64,000 nt of DNA from an uncultured Porticoccus sp. (GCF_913061305.1 NZ_CAJXST010000007.1:1-64000), one strand, 5' to 3'; positions 11,797 through 20,851 are shown, counted from the first letter of the stretch. Numbers and translations are program-made. The notes: generated by a model not told the origin, from the sequence alone.

Positions 11797-13869
11797 CTAG
11801 AAACGGTAAGTTGCCGTCAGGATAATTTCGCGTCCTGACTCATAGAGTTCTTCCCAGGCCCGCCGATAGTGCTTGTCCGTGACGTTGTTGACCGTGAGAT
11901 CAAGCTTGACGCCGTTCAGACTTTCCGGCTGCCAGCTGGCATACAGGTCCGTGATGTTGTAATCACTGTACTCCTGACCCGCCGTGTTCTCCGGGTAGTC
12001 GGTACGATCCTGCCTGGCGGCATGGGTAAAGCGTACTCCGGCCAACCATGGCCTGGCACCGAAACGGTAATTCAGGTCAGCCGAGAAAGTATCGGCAGGA
12101 ATATTGGTGAGATCATCACCGGTTTTATCGTCCTCACCCCGTGTTTGGCCATAGGCCAGTTTCAACTGCCACTGGTCAAGCCGATAATCCGCACTCAGCT
12201 CATAGCCTTTTATCTCCGCCTCATCCACATTCACCCAGGTGGTATAACCGGGATCCATCACCGGGAAGAAGGTGGGGTCTGTGACGATCTGTTCGATAAA
12301 GTCATCCACTTTGTTGCGGAAAACCGCGGCATTGATACGCAGGCTGTCATCGGCAAACAGGTTCTCGAATTGCATATTGGCCAGCAGTTCTGTGTTGGCC
12401 GCTTGCTCGGGCTTCAAATCCGGATTGGGCAGGAAGCTGTTGCAAAATCCCGGGAACATACAGAAATGGGTTCCCGTACTGTAAAGGGCTTCCGCCCCGG
12501 GGGCCCGAAATGCCCGATCGTGGCGGAGGGTCAGTTTCAACCAGTCCGATGACTGCCAGATGACAGCAATCGATGGGGAGACATCGCTGTCACTGCTGTC
12601 AGCATTGAGGTTCCTTGCCTCGGTTTCAAAGCGGTCATAACGGACGCCAAGCTCCAGTTTCCAGGCTTCCGAGAGAGGCACGGTAGCCTGTACAAATGCG
12701 CCCCAGACATCCGTTTCCGCATCCGGAGGTGCAGGGCGGTCTGTGCCACCCCGACGGGCATCGAATTCTTCTCGATAACCATCAATCCCGTAGAGCAGTG
12801 CGATATCACCTATCATGGAAAGATTGTTCAGATTAATTCCCCGCACCACCAGTTCAGTAGAGTCGGAGCGTCCATCACCGACCCTGGACTCATCCATTTC
12901 CACCTTGTTTCTATAGGCCAGCAGCCGACTGTTCACCAGGGGTGAATCGGTATCCAGGTGGTATTCCATCGACCAGGTGGTCGCGCGCTGATCCCGGTCT
13001 ATCAGGAAGTTGCTGCTACCCAGATTAGCGGAGCCATTGGAAGGCACACCGCCCTCCACCTCGGCACGGCGGTAATTAATCGCCAGGGATTGCTGGTCGT
13101 CGATTTGCCATTCTGCCTTCAGTAATCCCCCCTGATCCCGAGTGGATGAGCCCGCCAGGGCGTCGCCATTACCGAGCTCAATATCATTGGCATCCCGGTA
13201 ATAACCACTGGCCAACAGGTCCACATTACCCACGCGCCCGGCCAGCGCCGTGGTGGTGGTTTGCTGATGGTTGTTACTGTTGTAGCCCGATTTGACCAGG
13301 CCACCCAGACTGGCGCCAGGCTTCAACATATCTCTGGCAGAGATTGTATTTTGTGAAACCACCCCGCCAAGTGCACCTGAACCCCACAGGCTGCTGGTAG
13401 GCCCTTTGAGAACTTCCACTTCACGGATTAGCTCAGGATCCAAAAAGTAGGTGGGCCGATGACCGGATTCAAATGTCTGACGTACACCATCTATCGTTTG
13501 CAGAACTTTCTGGCCGGTCAGCCCCCGGATATTGACAGACTGATTACCGGGCCTGGGGCCACCAGACACCGTAATATTTGGCTGATAGCGCAATATTTCC
13601 GCCACCGACTGGGGTTGCATGGTTCTTATCTCGTCCTCTTCTACCACCGCAATGGCGCGGGATACGTCATCAATGTCCTGCTCTACCCGCGTTGCACTGA
13701 CCAGCACCGGTGCGACTTCAAAGGCCGAGGATTCTGGAGGCTGACCAGAACTGTCGTTGACATCGACGGCAAAAGTGGCCGCCGGGTACGACAGGAGCAA
13801 CGTTGGCAGCAGGCCCAGCTGATACCAGCCAACTGCAAAAGGATTTTTCTGTTTTTGCCGATCGTTCAT
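11797..13869 (-). CDS. TonB-dependent heme/hemoglobin outer-membrane receptor
   Basis: The 690-residue protein has a signal sequence (LGLLPTLLLSYPAATFA) and a TonB-box-like stretch before VLVSATRVEQ. A plug domain at about 55-180 carries NIRGLTGQKVLQTIDGVRQ, TYFLDPELIREVEVLKGP and SSLWGSGALGGVVS. A 22-strand barrel follows and ends with an aromatic residue (LTATYRF). The pattern fits the TonB-dependent hemoglobin/transferrin/lactoferrin receptor family. It moves heme across the outer membrane with energy from TonB-ExbB-ExbD encoded on the other side of the Fur site. Expression in iron shortage is expected. Confidence 0.93.
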   Translation of the reverse strand: MNDRQKQKNPFAVGWYQLGLLPTLLLSYPAATFAVDVNDSSGQPPESSAFEVAPVLVSATRVEQDIDDVSRAIAVVEEDEIRTMQPQSVAEILRYQPNITVSGGPRPGNQSVNIRGLTGQKVLQTIDGVRQTFESGHRPTYFLDPELIREVEVLKGPTSSLWGSGALGGVVSQNTISARDMLKPGASLGGLVKSGYNSNNHQQTTTTALAGRVGNVDLLASGYYRDANDIELGNGDALAGSSTRDQGGLLKAEWQIDDQQSLAINYRRAEVEGGVPSNGSANLGSSNFLIDRDQRATTWSMEYHLDTDSPLVNSRLLAYRNKVEMDESRVGDGRSDSTELVVRGINLNNLSMIGDIALLYGIDGYREEFDARRGGTDRPAPPDAETDVWGAFVQATVPLSEAWKLELGVRYDRFETEARNLNADSSDSDVSPSIAVIWQSSDWLKLTLRHDRAFRAPGAEALYSTGTHFCMFPGFCNSFLPNPDLKPEQAANTELLANMQFENLFADDSLRINAAVFRNKVDDFIEQIVTDPTFFPVMDPGYTTWVNVDEAEIKGYELSADYRLDQWQLKLAYGQTRGEDDKTGDDLTNIPADTFSADLNYRFGARPWLAGVRFTHAARQDRTDYPENTAGQEYSDYNITDLYASWQPESLNGVKLDLTVNNVTDKHYRRAWEELYESGREIILTATYRF

Positions 13870-14010
13870 AACGGATTCCCCATCACTATTCCCTATTCCC
13901 CATCACTAATTGCACCCGGGAACGCGACGCTTTTGGCAACAAGCCAAATTAACCTGCCCGACTACTTACTTGACTATGGGAACAGCAATTTACACACACC
14001 AATCTCAAAT

Positions 14011-14035
14011 GTAAATACGAATCATTATCATTTAC
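14011..14035. promoter_or_regulatory. Fur-box-like palindrome between the two heme operons
   Basis: The outer arms GTAAAT (14011-14016) and ATTTAC (14030-14035) are perfect inverted repeats. Around the centre AAT-C-ATT the site contains ATCATTATCATTT, close to the GATAATGAT hexamer pattern of Fur boxes. It lies in the 221-bp gap between the divergent receptor and tonB genes, so one site could control both operons. Confidence 0.8.
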
Positions 14036-14090
14036 AAAAAGATATTGACTGTATACCATGGGCACCACTGACATTTGAATCATCTCGGCT

Positions 14091-14846
14091 ATGGGCAAAG
14101 CACTGAAAAAATACTGGCCAACACTACTTTGGCGGAGCGGGGGCCTGGTGATGGCTGTGGCTGCCCACAGCTGGGCAATCACTGTCCCACCAACGGAAGC
14201 ACCGTCTGCTGAATCGGCATCCTCGTTTCACACCGCGCCAGTGGCGGTATCGCTCTCATTCCGCCGCGAACCGTCCGGGCAAAAAGCTGTCGAGCCCGTT
14301 GCCACCGCGCAGCACAGACCATCCCCTGCTCCAGAGCCAGTGGTCACCCGCACCCCTGAAAAAAAACAGCCTCAGAAGACAGCTGAGCCGGCTGTCGAGC
14401 CCCCTGCAGAGACAAAACCATTTCGGGAAAAAACACCGGAAGCGCAGCAGCCTCTCGCCACAACGGAGGACAACACTGGGCAGCCTGACGATACGGCAAG
14501 CGTTGCGGCGAGCCAGCCTGAGTCACCAAAACAGCAGGGCATTCATACAGCGCCGCTGGTTACCGAACCTCTGTTCGCCAGGCCGCCAACACCGCCCAAT
14601 TACCCCACTGTTGCCCGCAAGCGGGGCCAGCAGGGCACAGTCTGGCTGGATATCTGGCTCGACGACGAGGGGGAACAGCGCCAGCTGTCAGTCAGCAAAA
14701 GTTCGGGAATTGCTGTCCTGGATGATGCCGCGCTACAGGCCGTTGCCAGTTGGGAGTTCATGCCTTATCGGATAAACGGCAAGAGCGCCGCATCAAGGGT
14801 CAGGGTTCCGGTGCAATTCGCCCTGAAAAAATCAACCTACCACTAG
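14091..14846 (+). CDS. tonB: Energy transducer TonB
   Basis: The 251-residue protein has one membrane segment near the N-terminus (SGGLVMAVAAHSWAI), a long Pro/Glu/Lys-rich periplasmic spacer (about 45-170) and the TonB C-terminal domain. That domain reads PNYPTVARKRGQQGTVWL, then LDDAALQAVASWEFMPY. It carries proton-motive energy from ExbB-ExbD to the receptor. The stop TAG (14844-14846) is formed at the edge of a 190-bp inserted element. Without that element the stop would be TAA and exbB would begin 10 nt later. Confidence 0.93.
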   Translation: MGKALKKYWPTLLWRSGGLVMAVAAHSWAITVPPTEAPSAESASSFHTAPVAVSLSFRREPSGQKAVEPVATAQHRPSPAPEPVVTRTPEKKQPQKTAEPAVEPPAETKPFREKTPEAQQPLATTEDNTGQPDDTASVAASQPESPKQQGIHTAPLVTEPLFARPPTPPNYPTVARKRGQQGTVWLDIWLDDEGEQRQLSVSKSSGIAVLDDAALQAVASWEFMPYRINGKSAASRVRVPVQFALKKSTYH

Positions 14847-15035
14847 GGCCTGTTAACACTAATTGGATTGCCACTGTTGTGGCTAAAAAAGCGCCAATCA
14901 AGGCGCGAGGAGCGTAGTTTGGTGATTCTAAATAAGAGACGAGCAACGAAGAGTGGCGTTTTTTTAGCCGCAACCCTTTGGGCTGGGGACATTTTTGCCG
15001 CCAGCAGAGATAACCCAATTAATATTAACAGGCCC
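14846..15035. mobile_element. MITE-like element inserted in the tonB stop codon
   Basis: Terminal inverted repeats GGGCCTGTTAACACTAATTG (left) and GGGCCTGTTAATATTAATTG (right, reverse complement) differ at two positions. TA flanks both ends (14844-14845 and 15036-15037), as expected for IS630/Tc1-type TA duplication. An inner inverted pair, GGCTAAAAAAGCGCCA and TGGCGTTTTTTTAGCC, makes a second hairpin. There is no transposase gene. An open frame on the minus strand (14800-15018) runs through it but looks incidental. Removing the element and one TA restores a tight tonB-exbB junction. Confidence 0.8.
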
Positions 15036-15048
15036 TAAGTAATTTCCC

Positions 15049-15600
15049 ATGAGTCTGATGACACTGCTTGAACAACAACTTGGCCCACTGGCATATCCAC
15101 TCTCGCTGTGCGCGCTACTGTCCTTGATCATCCTGACAGAACGGCTGGTTGTGATTGGCTACACAACCGTGCGCGGCAAACTCAGACAGGACAGCCTGGC
15201 GGTCATGATGGGACACGCTGGACAGCCAAAACATATCCAGCAGGAAATTGCTGCCGTGTGGTTGCAACACCGTCAACGGCGGCTGGCGAGTGGCATCCGG
15301 CTGCTGCAGATTCTCGCCCTGCTGTCGCCACTATTGGGGCTGTTGGGTACTGTGGTCGGACTGATCCAGGTCTTTGATACCCTGGGAGAACAACGGGGCC
15401 CCATTGAGCCCGCCATGCTTGCCGGTGGGCTGGGGGTCGCCATGAAGACAACCGCCGCCGGGCTGATCATTGCGGTGCCAGCGCTGGTGGGCGCACATGG
15501 CTTCAATATGTGGGTCGACCAGTTGGTCAGCAGCACTGAACAGTTTATCAACCTGCAACTGCTGAAGCTCGATGGCGTCTCGATGGGAACCCTGCCGTGA
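15049..15600 (+). CDS. exbB: Biopolymer transport protein ExbB
   Basis: The 183-residue inner-membrane protein has three hydrophobic segments (about 15-32, 84-104 and 130-155) and the MotA/TolQ/ExbB core LLGLLGTVVGLIQVFDTL followed by GLGVAMKTTAAGLIIAVPAL. With ExbD it forms the proton channel that drives TonB. It is the second gene of the operon, overlaps exbD by 4 nt, and is cut off from tonB by the inserted element. Confidence 0.95.
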   Translation: MSLMTLLEQQLGPLAYPLSLCALLSLIILTERLVVIGYTTVRGKLRQDSLAVMMGHAGQPKHIQQEIAAVWLQHRQRRLASGIRLLQILALLSPLLGLLGTVVGLIQVFDTLGEQRGPIEPAMLAGGLGVAMKTTAAGLIIAVPALVGAHGFNMWVDQLVSSTEQFINLQLLKLDGVSMGTLP

Positions 15601-16010
15601 TTCGCTCGCCCCGCCAGGTCAAGCTGGAAGCCGGACTGGAACTGACCCCGTTGATTGACATCATCTTTATCGTCGTGGTGTTCCTGCTGCTTACCGCCAA
15701 CCACCGACTGCTGTCCCTGCCGGTGGATATTCCGGACACCGATCAGGCTGTCAGCGAACTGGAGGCCGGGCCTCAACGGCTGCTGATCACGCTCTATCGG
15801 GATTCTCCCCAGTGGGGTATCGGCGAACAACGCTACAACCATTGGCAGGAATTTCAGTCCCGGCTTTTGCCCCAGCTGGATGACCAAAACCGGCCTGTGA
15901 CGGTCGCCCCCGACAGCCGTGCATCCGTGGAATCGCTGGTCAAACTGCTGGCGCTGTTAAATGACCGACAAATGACCGACACCCAAATCTTGATGGAAGC
16001 GAAACCATGA
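15597..16010 (+). CDS. exbD: Biopolymer transport protein ExbD
   Basis: The 137-residue protein has the ExbD/TolR pattern: short cytosolic start, LTPLIDIIFIVVVFLLLTA with the proton-carrying Asp in the single membrane helix, and a periplasmic domain. It overlaps exbB at its start and hutB at its end (ATGA), so translation is probably coupled along the operon. Confidence 0.94.
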   Translation: MIRSPRQVKLEAGLELTPLIDIIFIVVVFLLLTANHRLLSLPVDIPDTDQAVSELEAGPQRLLITLYRDSPQWGIGEQRYNHWQEFQSRLLPQLDDQNRPVTVAPDSRASVESLVKLLALLNDRQMTDTQILMEAKP

Positions 16011-16849
16011 ACAGATCCCCCCGCTCGTCCCTGATGTCAGCCCTGTTGGCCGGGGTATTATTTGGCGTCGTTGCCACGGCACAGGCCGACACACGGCTGG
16101 TCAGCACCGATGCGCTGGCCACCGAGCTGATCTTTGCACTGCGGGCAGACCAGCATCTGGTCGCCGTGGATGTCACCAGCCATCTGCCACCGAATTACCG
16201 GCCACTGAAAATCGTCGGTTATCACCGCAATCTGTCTGCAGAAGGCCTGCTGAGCCTGTCACCCACCCTGGTGATTGGCAGTGAACATATGGGTCCGGCA
16301 CCCGCACTTGATGCACTCAGGCAGGCGGGTGTCACTCTGCTGCAACTACCCTCTCCAGATCATCCGAGGCAGTTGCGTGACAATATTCAGCGGGTGGCCA
16401 AACCACTGGGTCTGACTGAGACAGTGGCACCCTTGCTGGCCAGACTGGATCAACAGTTGCTCGCCCTGGAAAGCCAGCCTATAACAGGCAGCAGTGCCGC
16501 TTTCCTGCTGGCCACGGATCCCGCCAAGCTTCGTCTGGCCGGCCACGGCACCACTGGCGAAGCATTCATTCGCCTCACCGGCGGCCACAATGTTGCAGAT
16601 TTCACCAATTACCGCACTGTCTCGGCAGAATCCCTGCTGGCCATGGATCCCGACATCATCATTCTCGCCGGACAGGAAAAAGACAGCGCCCTGGACAGCT
16701 TTCTCAAAAGCAATCCGGTACTGGCGCACAGCCGGGCCGCCCGATCCGGGCACATTATCGCCGTTGATGGCAGCACGCTGGTCGCAGGGCTGAGCCTGGC
16801 GTCCATCGAAGAAGCCAGACAACTGACCCTCGCAGTAAAGGCGGACTGA
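16007..16849 (+). CDS. hutB: Periplasmic heme-binding protein of ABC importer (HutB/HmuT)
   Basis: The 280-residue protein begins with a signal peptide (LMSALLAGVLFGVVATAQA) and has the class III periplasmic-binding fold. Motifs include STDALATELIFALRADQHLVAVD, split over a lobe, and IVGYHRNLSAEGLLSLSP with the conserved heme-ligand Tyr region. GHNVADFTNYRTVSAESLLA and DPDIIILAG complete the second lobe. It carries heme from receptor to permease. It overlaps both neighbours by one to four bases. Confidence 0.9.
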   Translation: MNRSPRSSLMSALLAGVLFGVVATAQADTRLVSTDALATELIFALRADQHLVAVDVTSHLPPNYRPLKIVGYHRNLSAEGLLSLSPTLVIGSEHMGPAPALDALRQAGVTLLQLPSPDHPRQLRDNIQRVAKPLGLTETVAPLLARLDQQLLALESQPITGSSAAFLLATDPAKLRLAGHGTTGEAFIRLTGGHNVADFTNYRTVSAESLLAMDPDIIILAGQEKDSALDSFLKSNPVLAHSRAARSGHIIAVDGSTLVAGLSLASIEEARQLTLAVKAD

Positions 16850-17871
16850 TGCGACTTCCCGTTCTGATCTGCGGTATCGCGCTGGTCGCCATGATTATCC
16901 TCGGCAGCTTGCTGTCGCTACTGCAGGGCGCGCTGGATTTACCACCAACAGAGTGTCTGCTGGCACTCTGCGATACCCTGTTCGGCACCCACTGGAGCAC
17001 ACTGGACGACTACCAGCGGGTAGTAGTCACTGAGCTGAGACTGCCAAGACTGGTGCTGTCTGTGTTTGTCGGCGCCATGCTGGCACAGTGTGGCGCAGTG
17101 ATGCAGGGACTGTTTCGCAACCCGCTGGCAGACCCCGGCATTATCGGCGTCTCCTCTGGGGCGGCGGTCGGCGCTATTGTTGCTATCGCTATCTTTCCCG
17201 CCTCCATAGACCCCCTGGCCGTGCCCGTGAGCGCTTTTGTCGCCGGTCTGCTCACCACAATGCTGGTCTACAGCCTGTCCCGGTCAAAACAGGGCACCTC
17301 CGTGCTGGTACTGCTGTTGGCCGGAGTGGCCATCTCCGCCTTTGCCGGCGCGACCATCGGGTTTATCAGCTACTTTTCAAACGACGAAAAACTTCGCCAA
17401 TTGAGTCTGTGGCAGATGGGCAGTCTTGCCGGCGCCAGCCAGGTAAACCTGTGGCTGGGATTTTTCGCCGTTGTTGCCCTGGCTGTCGCGTTCCAAAGGA
17501 AGGCTTTCGCACTGAATGCCTTGGTACTCGGAGAATGTGAGGCCCGTTATCTAGGTATCAACGTGGAAGCACTCAAACGGCAACTGATTATTCTGGTCGC
17601 CGTAGGGGTGGGCGTTTCCGTCGCCTACGCCGGCATTATCGGCTTTATCGGTCTGGTGGTGCCGCACCTGGTAAGGCTGGTGACCGGGCCTGATCACCGC
17701 AGCCTGATTCCGCTCTCTGCACTCTGTGGCGCTCTGCTTCTGCTGGTGGCGGACCTCATGGCAAGACTGGTGGTACAGCCGGCCGAACTGCCGGTGGGTC
17801 TGGTCACCGCACTGCTGGGGGCGCCCTTTTTTCTGGCGCTGTTGATTCAGCAACGACGCCAATGGAACTAG
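16849..17871 (+). CDS. hutC: Heme ABC transporter permease (HutC/HmuU)
   Basis: The 340-residue FecCD/BtuC-type permease has about ten membrane segments. Family marks are RLPRLVLSVFVGAMLAQCGA, MQGLFRNPLADPGIIGVSSG, LWQMGSLAGAS and GFIGLVVPHLVRLVTGPDHR. It forms the inner-membrane heme channel with the ATPase encoded next. It starts within the hutB stop (TGATG) and overlaps the ATPase gene by 10 bp. Confidence 0.93.
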   Translation: MRLPVLICGIALVAMIILGSLLSLLQGALDLPPTECLLALCDTLFGTHWSTLDDYQRVVVTELRLPRLVLSVFVGAMLAQCGAVMQGLFRNPLADPGIIGVSSGAAVGAIVAIAIFPASIDPLAVPVSAFVAGLLTTMLVYSLSRSKQGTSVLVLLLAGVAISAFAGATIGFISYFSNDEKLRQLSLWQMGSLAGASQVNLWLGFFAVVALAVAFQRKAFALNALVLGECEARYLGINVEALKRQLIILVAVGVGVSVAYAGIIGFIGLVVPHLVRLVTGPDHRSLIPLSALCGALLLLVADLMARLVVQPAELPVGLVTALLGAPFFLALLIQQRRQWN

Positions 17872-18641
17872 ACCCTACCGCTATGCTTGAATTGACCAAT
17901 CTCCGTTCTCAACACGGCAAAGTGCCACACCTTGCCGTTGAGCAGCTGCGTATCGGGACGGGCATGATGGTGGGGGTCGCCGGTCCAAACGGGTCGGGAA
18001 AATCCACCTTGCTCAGGGCCATCGGTGGAGAGCTGTCAGTCACTGGTGACATCCTTTTTTATCAACGATCCTTGCACCAGTGGGATCCACTGGACAGGGC
18101 GCGGCACCTGGCCGCACTCCCCCAGTTCAGCCAGATCGGCTTTTCATTTACCGCCGACGAAATTGTTGCCATGGGAATGATCCCCCTGTCCCTGTCACGT
18201 CAGGAAGGCAGGCAGCAGGTGGCCGCTCTGATGAAAGACACGGATTGCCACCACCTGATGGGCAGGGCATTTCCATCACTGTCCGGAGGAGAGAAGCAAA
18301 GAGTCCATCTGGCCAGGGTGCTACTGCAATTGAGCCAGGCCACACAGCCACCCCTGCTGGTACTGGATGAACCCACGTCGGCACAGGATCTCAAACAACA
18401 GCACAGGATACTGGCACTGACCCGTTCCCTGTGCCGCCAACGCGGTTACGCGGTCATCGCCGTACTGCACGATCTCAACCATGTGCTGCGCTACTGCGAC
18501 CATTGTGTCTTGATGAAGGAAGGCAGGTTATCTGCACAGGGAAAACCCGGCGATGTGCTCACCCAGGATACCATCGAGGCACACTGGGAATACCGGCCAC
18601 AGCTGGCTGGTCATATGGAATCCATCCCGGTTTTTGTATAA
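17862..18641 (+). CDS. hmuV: Heme ABC transporter ATP-binding protein (HutD/HmuV)
   Basis: The 259-residue ATPase has Walker A GPNGSGKST, the ABC signature LSGGEKQRVHLARV, Walker B LLVLDEPTS and a switch His (VIAVLHDLNH). It powers the HutC permease. The start may be ATG 17862, or ATG 17883 (MLELTNLRSQ), which fits the family start better; both keep it overlapping or touching hutC. It ends 10 bp from the convergent TetR gene with no room for a long terminator. Confidence 0.93.
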   Translation: MELDPTAMLELTNLRSQHGKVPHLAVEQLRIGTGMMVGVAGPNGSGKSTLLRAIGGELSVTGDILFYQRSLHQWDPLDRARHLAALPQFSQIGFSFTADEIVAMGMIPLSLSRQEGRQQVAALMKDTDCHHLMGRAFPSLSGGEKQRVHLARVLLQLSQATQPPLLVLDEPTSAQDLKQQHRILALTRSLCRQRGYAVIAVLHDLNHVLRYCDHCVLMKEGRLSAQGKPGDVLTQDTIEAHWEYRPQLAGHMESIPVFV

Positions 18642-18651
18642 CCGTACGCGG

Positions 18652-19332
18652 CTACTTGAGCCTTGGCAGCAGTATCTCGCCGACCAGCGGGGAAACCCCC
18701 GGCTGTGGCTCCCAGGTGGGCCTGGCGCTAAACCAGTAGCCCGTTTTCAATGCCAGCAACCGGTAGAGGCCAGTGGGCAGATCACGTTTGATTTCCTCGT
18801 CATCACTGTGCACCTGGGCATAACTGAGCACGCCGTGGATGTAGTGATAGAGCAATCTGGCGGTTTGCTCGGCATCAACACCGTCATCGAGATAACCCGC
18901 TGACTGCAGGGCATTTACCAGTGACAGGTTGTATTTTACTGCGGTTTGCGACAGCAGCTGGAGCGCTTCGATCACTTTGTCGTCACTGGAGCCAATCTGT
19001 GCACCGGCATTGTAAAAAGGGCAACCCCGGATACCCGCACGATCGTTGCCCATCTTCGCCACAAACAGGAAATGCACCAGGTTTTCAAGTTGCTCCAGCG
19101 GGGTATTGACCGGGGAAAAAACCGCATCCAGATCACTTTTTATCGCCTGCCAGTAATAGGCAGTGGCCTCACAAAACAGCGCCGCTTTCGAATCAAAGTG
19201 GTGGTAAAAGGCACCCTTGGTGACACCCGCCTGTTTGCAGATTTCATTCACACCGACACTGTTGTAATTACTCTGCCAGATCAGCTCAAGCGCTGTTTCC
19301 AGCAGGCGCTCGCGGGTTTCGGTTAACGACAT
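18652..19332 (-). CDS. TetR/AcrR-family regulator of the adjacent RND pump
   Basis: The 226-residue protein has an N-terminal helix-turn-helix (GVNEICKQAGVTKGAFYHHF, about 25-44) and a ligand-binding helical C-terminus with a GIRGCPFYNAGAQ stretch. It is divergent from the RND adaptor and pump genes. A perfect palindrome suited to a TetR dimer lies in the shared 307-bp gap, so local repression relieved by a pump substrate is the likely mode. Confidence 0.88.
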   Translation of the reverse strand: MSLTETRERLLETALELIWQSNYNSVGVNEICKQAGVTKGAFYHHFDSKAALFCEATAYYWQAIKSDLDAVFSPVNTPLEQLENLVHFLFVAKMGNDRAGIRGCPFYNAGAQIGSSDDKVIEALQLLSQTAVKYNLSLVNALQSAGYLDDGVDAEQTARLLYHYIHGVLSYAQVHSDDEEIKRDLPTGLYRLLALKTGYWFSARPTWEPQPGVSPLVGEILLPRLK

Positions 19333-19544
19333 ATCAGGTATCTTTCAGGTTGGCGTCAGGCCTTACAGTATAGATACCTAACGGTTTGCCCGGCAACCCA
19401 CGTCAGGTGGCAAAATTCCTGACACCGCTCTCATCTAAAAACCTGCAATGGGCCAACTGCGCTTACCTGTTGAAATATAGCTATAAATTATTCAAATACA
19501 AAACAATGCCCTAAGCAGCCTATTTTAATTTCAGCAATTGACGG

Positions 19545-19562
19545 ACATACCGGTCGGTATGT
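19545..19562. promoter_or_regulatory. Probable TetR operator
   Basis: ACATACCG and CGGTATGT are perfect 8-bp arms around GT. The site lies 78 bp before the RND adaptor start, in the only gap between regulator and pump. Sites of the form ACATACC-N4-GGTATGT are common for AcrR-type repressors. The rest of the 19333-19639 gap holds A/T-rich promoter sequence but no clear gene. Confidence 0.75.
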
Positions 19563-19639
19563 AAGCTGCTCTGTTAGATAACAAATAGCCGCCTGCGGCA
19601 ACAGAAAGCCGTTTAACACCTTACATCTGGAGCTCAACC

Positions 19640-20824
19640 ATGCCTGACACATCCGGCAAGAGGTACCCTCGCTTTGCTGCGGGCACAACCGTCGCTGTAT
19701 TGTTGGCCCTGCTGGCGGTCATCTATTACATCGCATTCCCCCACCAGGGCTATTCCAGTGACGAGACGGCATCAGCGGCACCACCCGCAAGACAGGTCTT
19801 CGTTACAGCGGTGGCGCTGGAATCCGTTCGCCTCTGGACACGCTTTGCCGGCCGCCTGACCGCAGTGCATACCGCCGAGATAAAACCCCGGGTGGGCGGC
19901 GAGATTCAGCAGGTGCTGTTTCAGGATGGACAGCTGGTCGAGCGGGGTGAACTGCTCTTTGTTATCGACCCCCGGCCCTACCAGGCCGCTGTGCAACAGG
20001 CAAAAGCACAACTTGCCTCTGCAGAGTCCCGCACCACCCTGGCGCGAGACGAACTGGCACGGGCCAGCAAGCTGGTCGAGCGGAAACTGGTATCAGACAG
20101 CATTTATGATGCGGCGAAAAATGAATACCAGGTAGCCAGCGCGATGATACGGGAAGCGGAAAGCGCTGTGGTCAGAACGGAGCTGGATCTTCAGTATGCG
20201 CACATCAAGGCCCCCTTTTCAGGCCGGATAAGCCGTGCAGAACTCACCGAGGGCAACCTGGTGGAAGCCGGTGCCAGCGCACCCGTACTGGCAGCACTGG
20301 TATCCAATCAGCAGCTGTACGCCGAATTCAATGTGGACGAGCAAACTTATCTGCAATCAATCCGGAGTGCCGATCATACAGAGGCGATGCCGGTAGAGCT
20401 GACACTGGCAAACGACGAGAGGGTGTATCGGGGCACAATCCATGCCTTCGACAACCAACTGGATATTTCCAGCGGCACCATCCGGGCGCGGGCCATCTTT
20501 GACAATACCGACGGCGCTCTGACACCCGGCATGTACGCCAATGTGCAACTCGGTGCAGCCACTGAAGTCGAGGTATTACTGATCCCCGTCGGCGCTGTGG
20601 GCACCAATCAGGACAAGAAGTTTGTCTATGTGGTCGGCGAAGACCATATCGCCGCCTACCGGGAAGTCACCCTGGGCTCCTATCACAAGGGGCAGCGGGT
20701 TGTGCTGAGAGGGTTGCAACCTGGCGATCAGGTGGTGATCAACGGGCTCGCCCACATTCGACCGGGTATGCCGGTCGATCCCGCACCTGCACAGCCCCGG
20801 ACTACCGACACAACGGCTGAATAA
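19640..20824 (+). CDS. RND efflux periplasmic adaptor subunit (MexE/AcrA type)
   Basis: The 394-residue protein has an N-terminal membrane anchor (TVAVLLALLAVIYYIAF) without a lipobox. The membrane-fusion-protein layout follows: barrel-sandwich half motif IKPRVGGEIQQVLFQDGQLV, ELLFVIDPRPY, a coiled-coil hairpin rich in Ala/Glu/Arg, then LQYAHIKAPFSGRISR. The downstream beta-barrel domain ends near GLAHIRPGMPV. It bridges the inner-membrane pump encoded 27 bp later and an outer-membrane channel that is not in this window. GGAG precedes the start. Confidence 0.93.
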   Translation: MPDTSGKRYPRFAAGTTVAVLLALLAVIYYIAFPHQGYSSDETASAAPPARQVFVTAVALESVRLWTRFAGRLTAVHTAEIKPRVGGEIQQVLFQDGQLVERGELLFVIDPRPYQAAVQQAKAQLASAESRTTLARDELARASKLVERKLVSDSIYDAAKNEYQVASAMIREAESAVVRTELDLQYAHIKAPFSGRISRAELTEGNLVEAGASAPVLAALVSNQQLYAEFNVDEQTYLQSIRSADHTEAMPVELTLANDERVYRGTIHAFDNQLDISSGTIRARAIFDNTDGALTPGMYANVQLGAATEVEVLLIPVGAVGTNQDKKFVYVVGEDHIAAYREVTLGSYHKGQRVVLRGLQPGDQVVINGLAHIRPGMPVDPAPAQPRTTDTTAE

Positions 20825-20851
20825 GTCTCAATATTTCCCTGAAGGACCGCC

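Noticed and set aside
19488..19688. 66-codon minus-strand open frame in the TetR/RND gap
   Set aside because: It covers the operator and the start of the adaptor gene, has no ribosome site that fits, and resembles no family.
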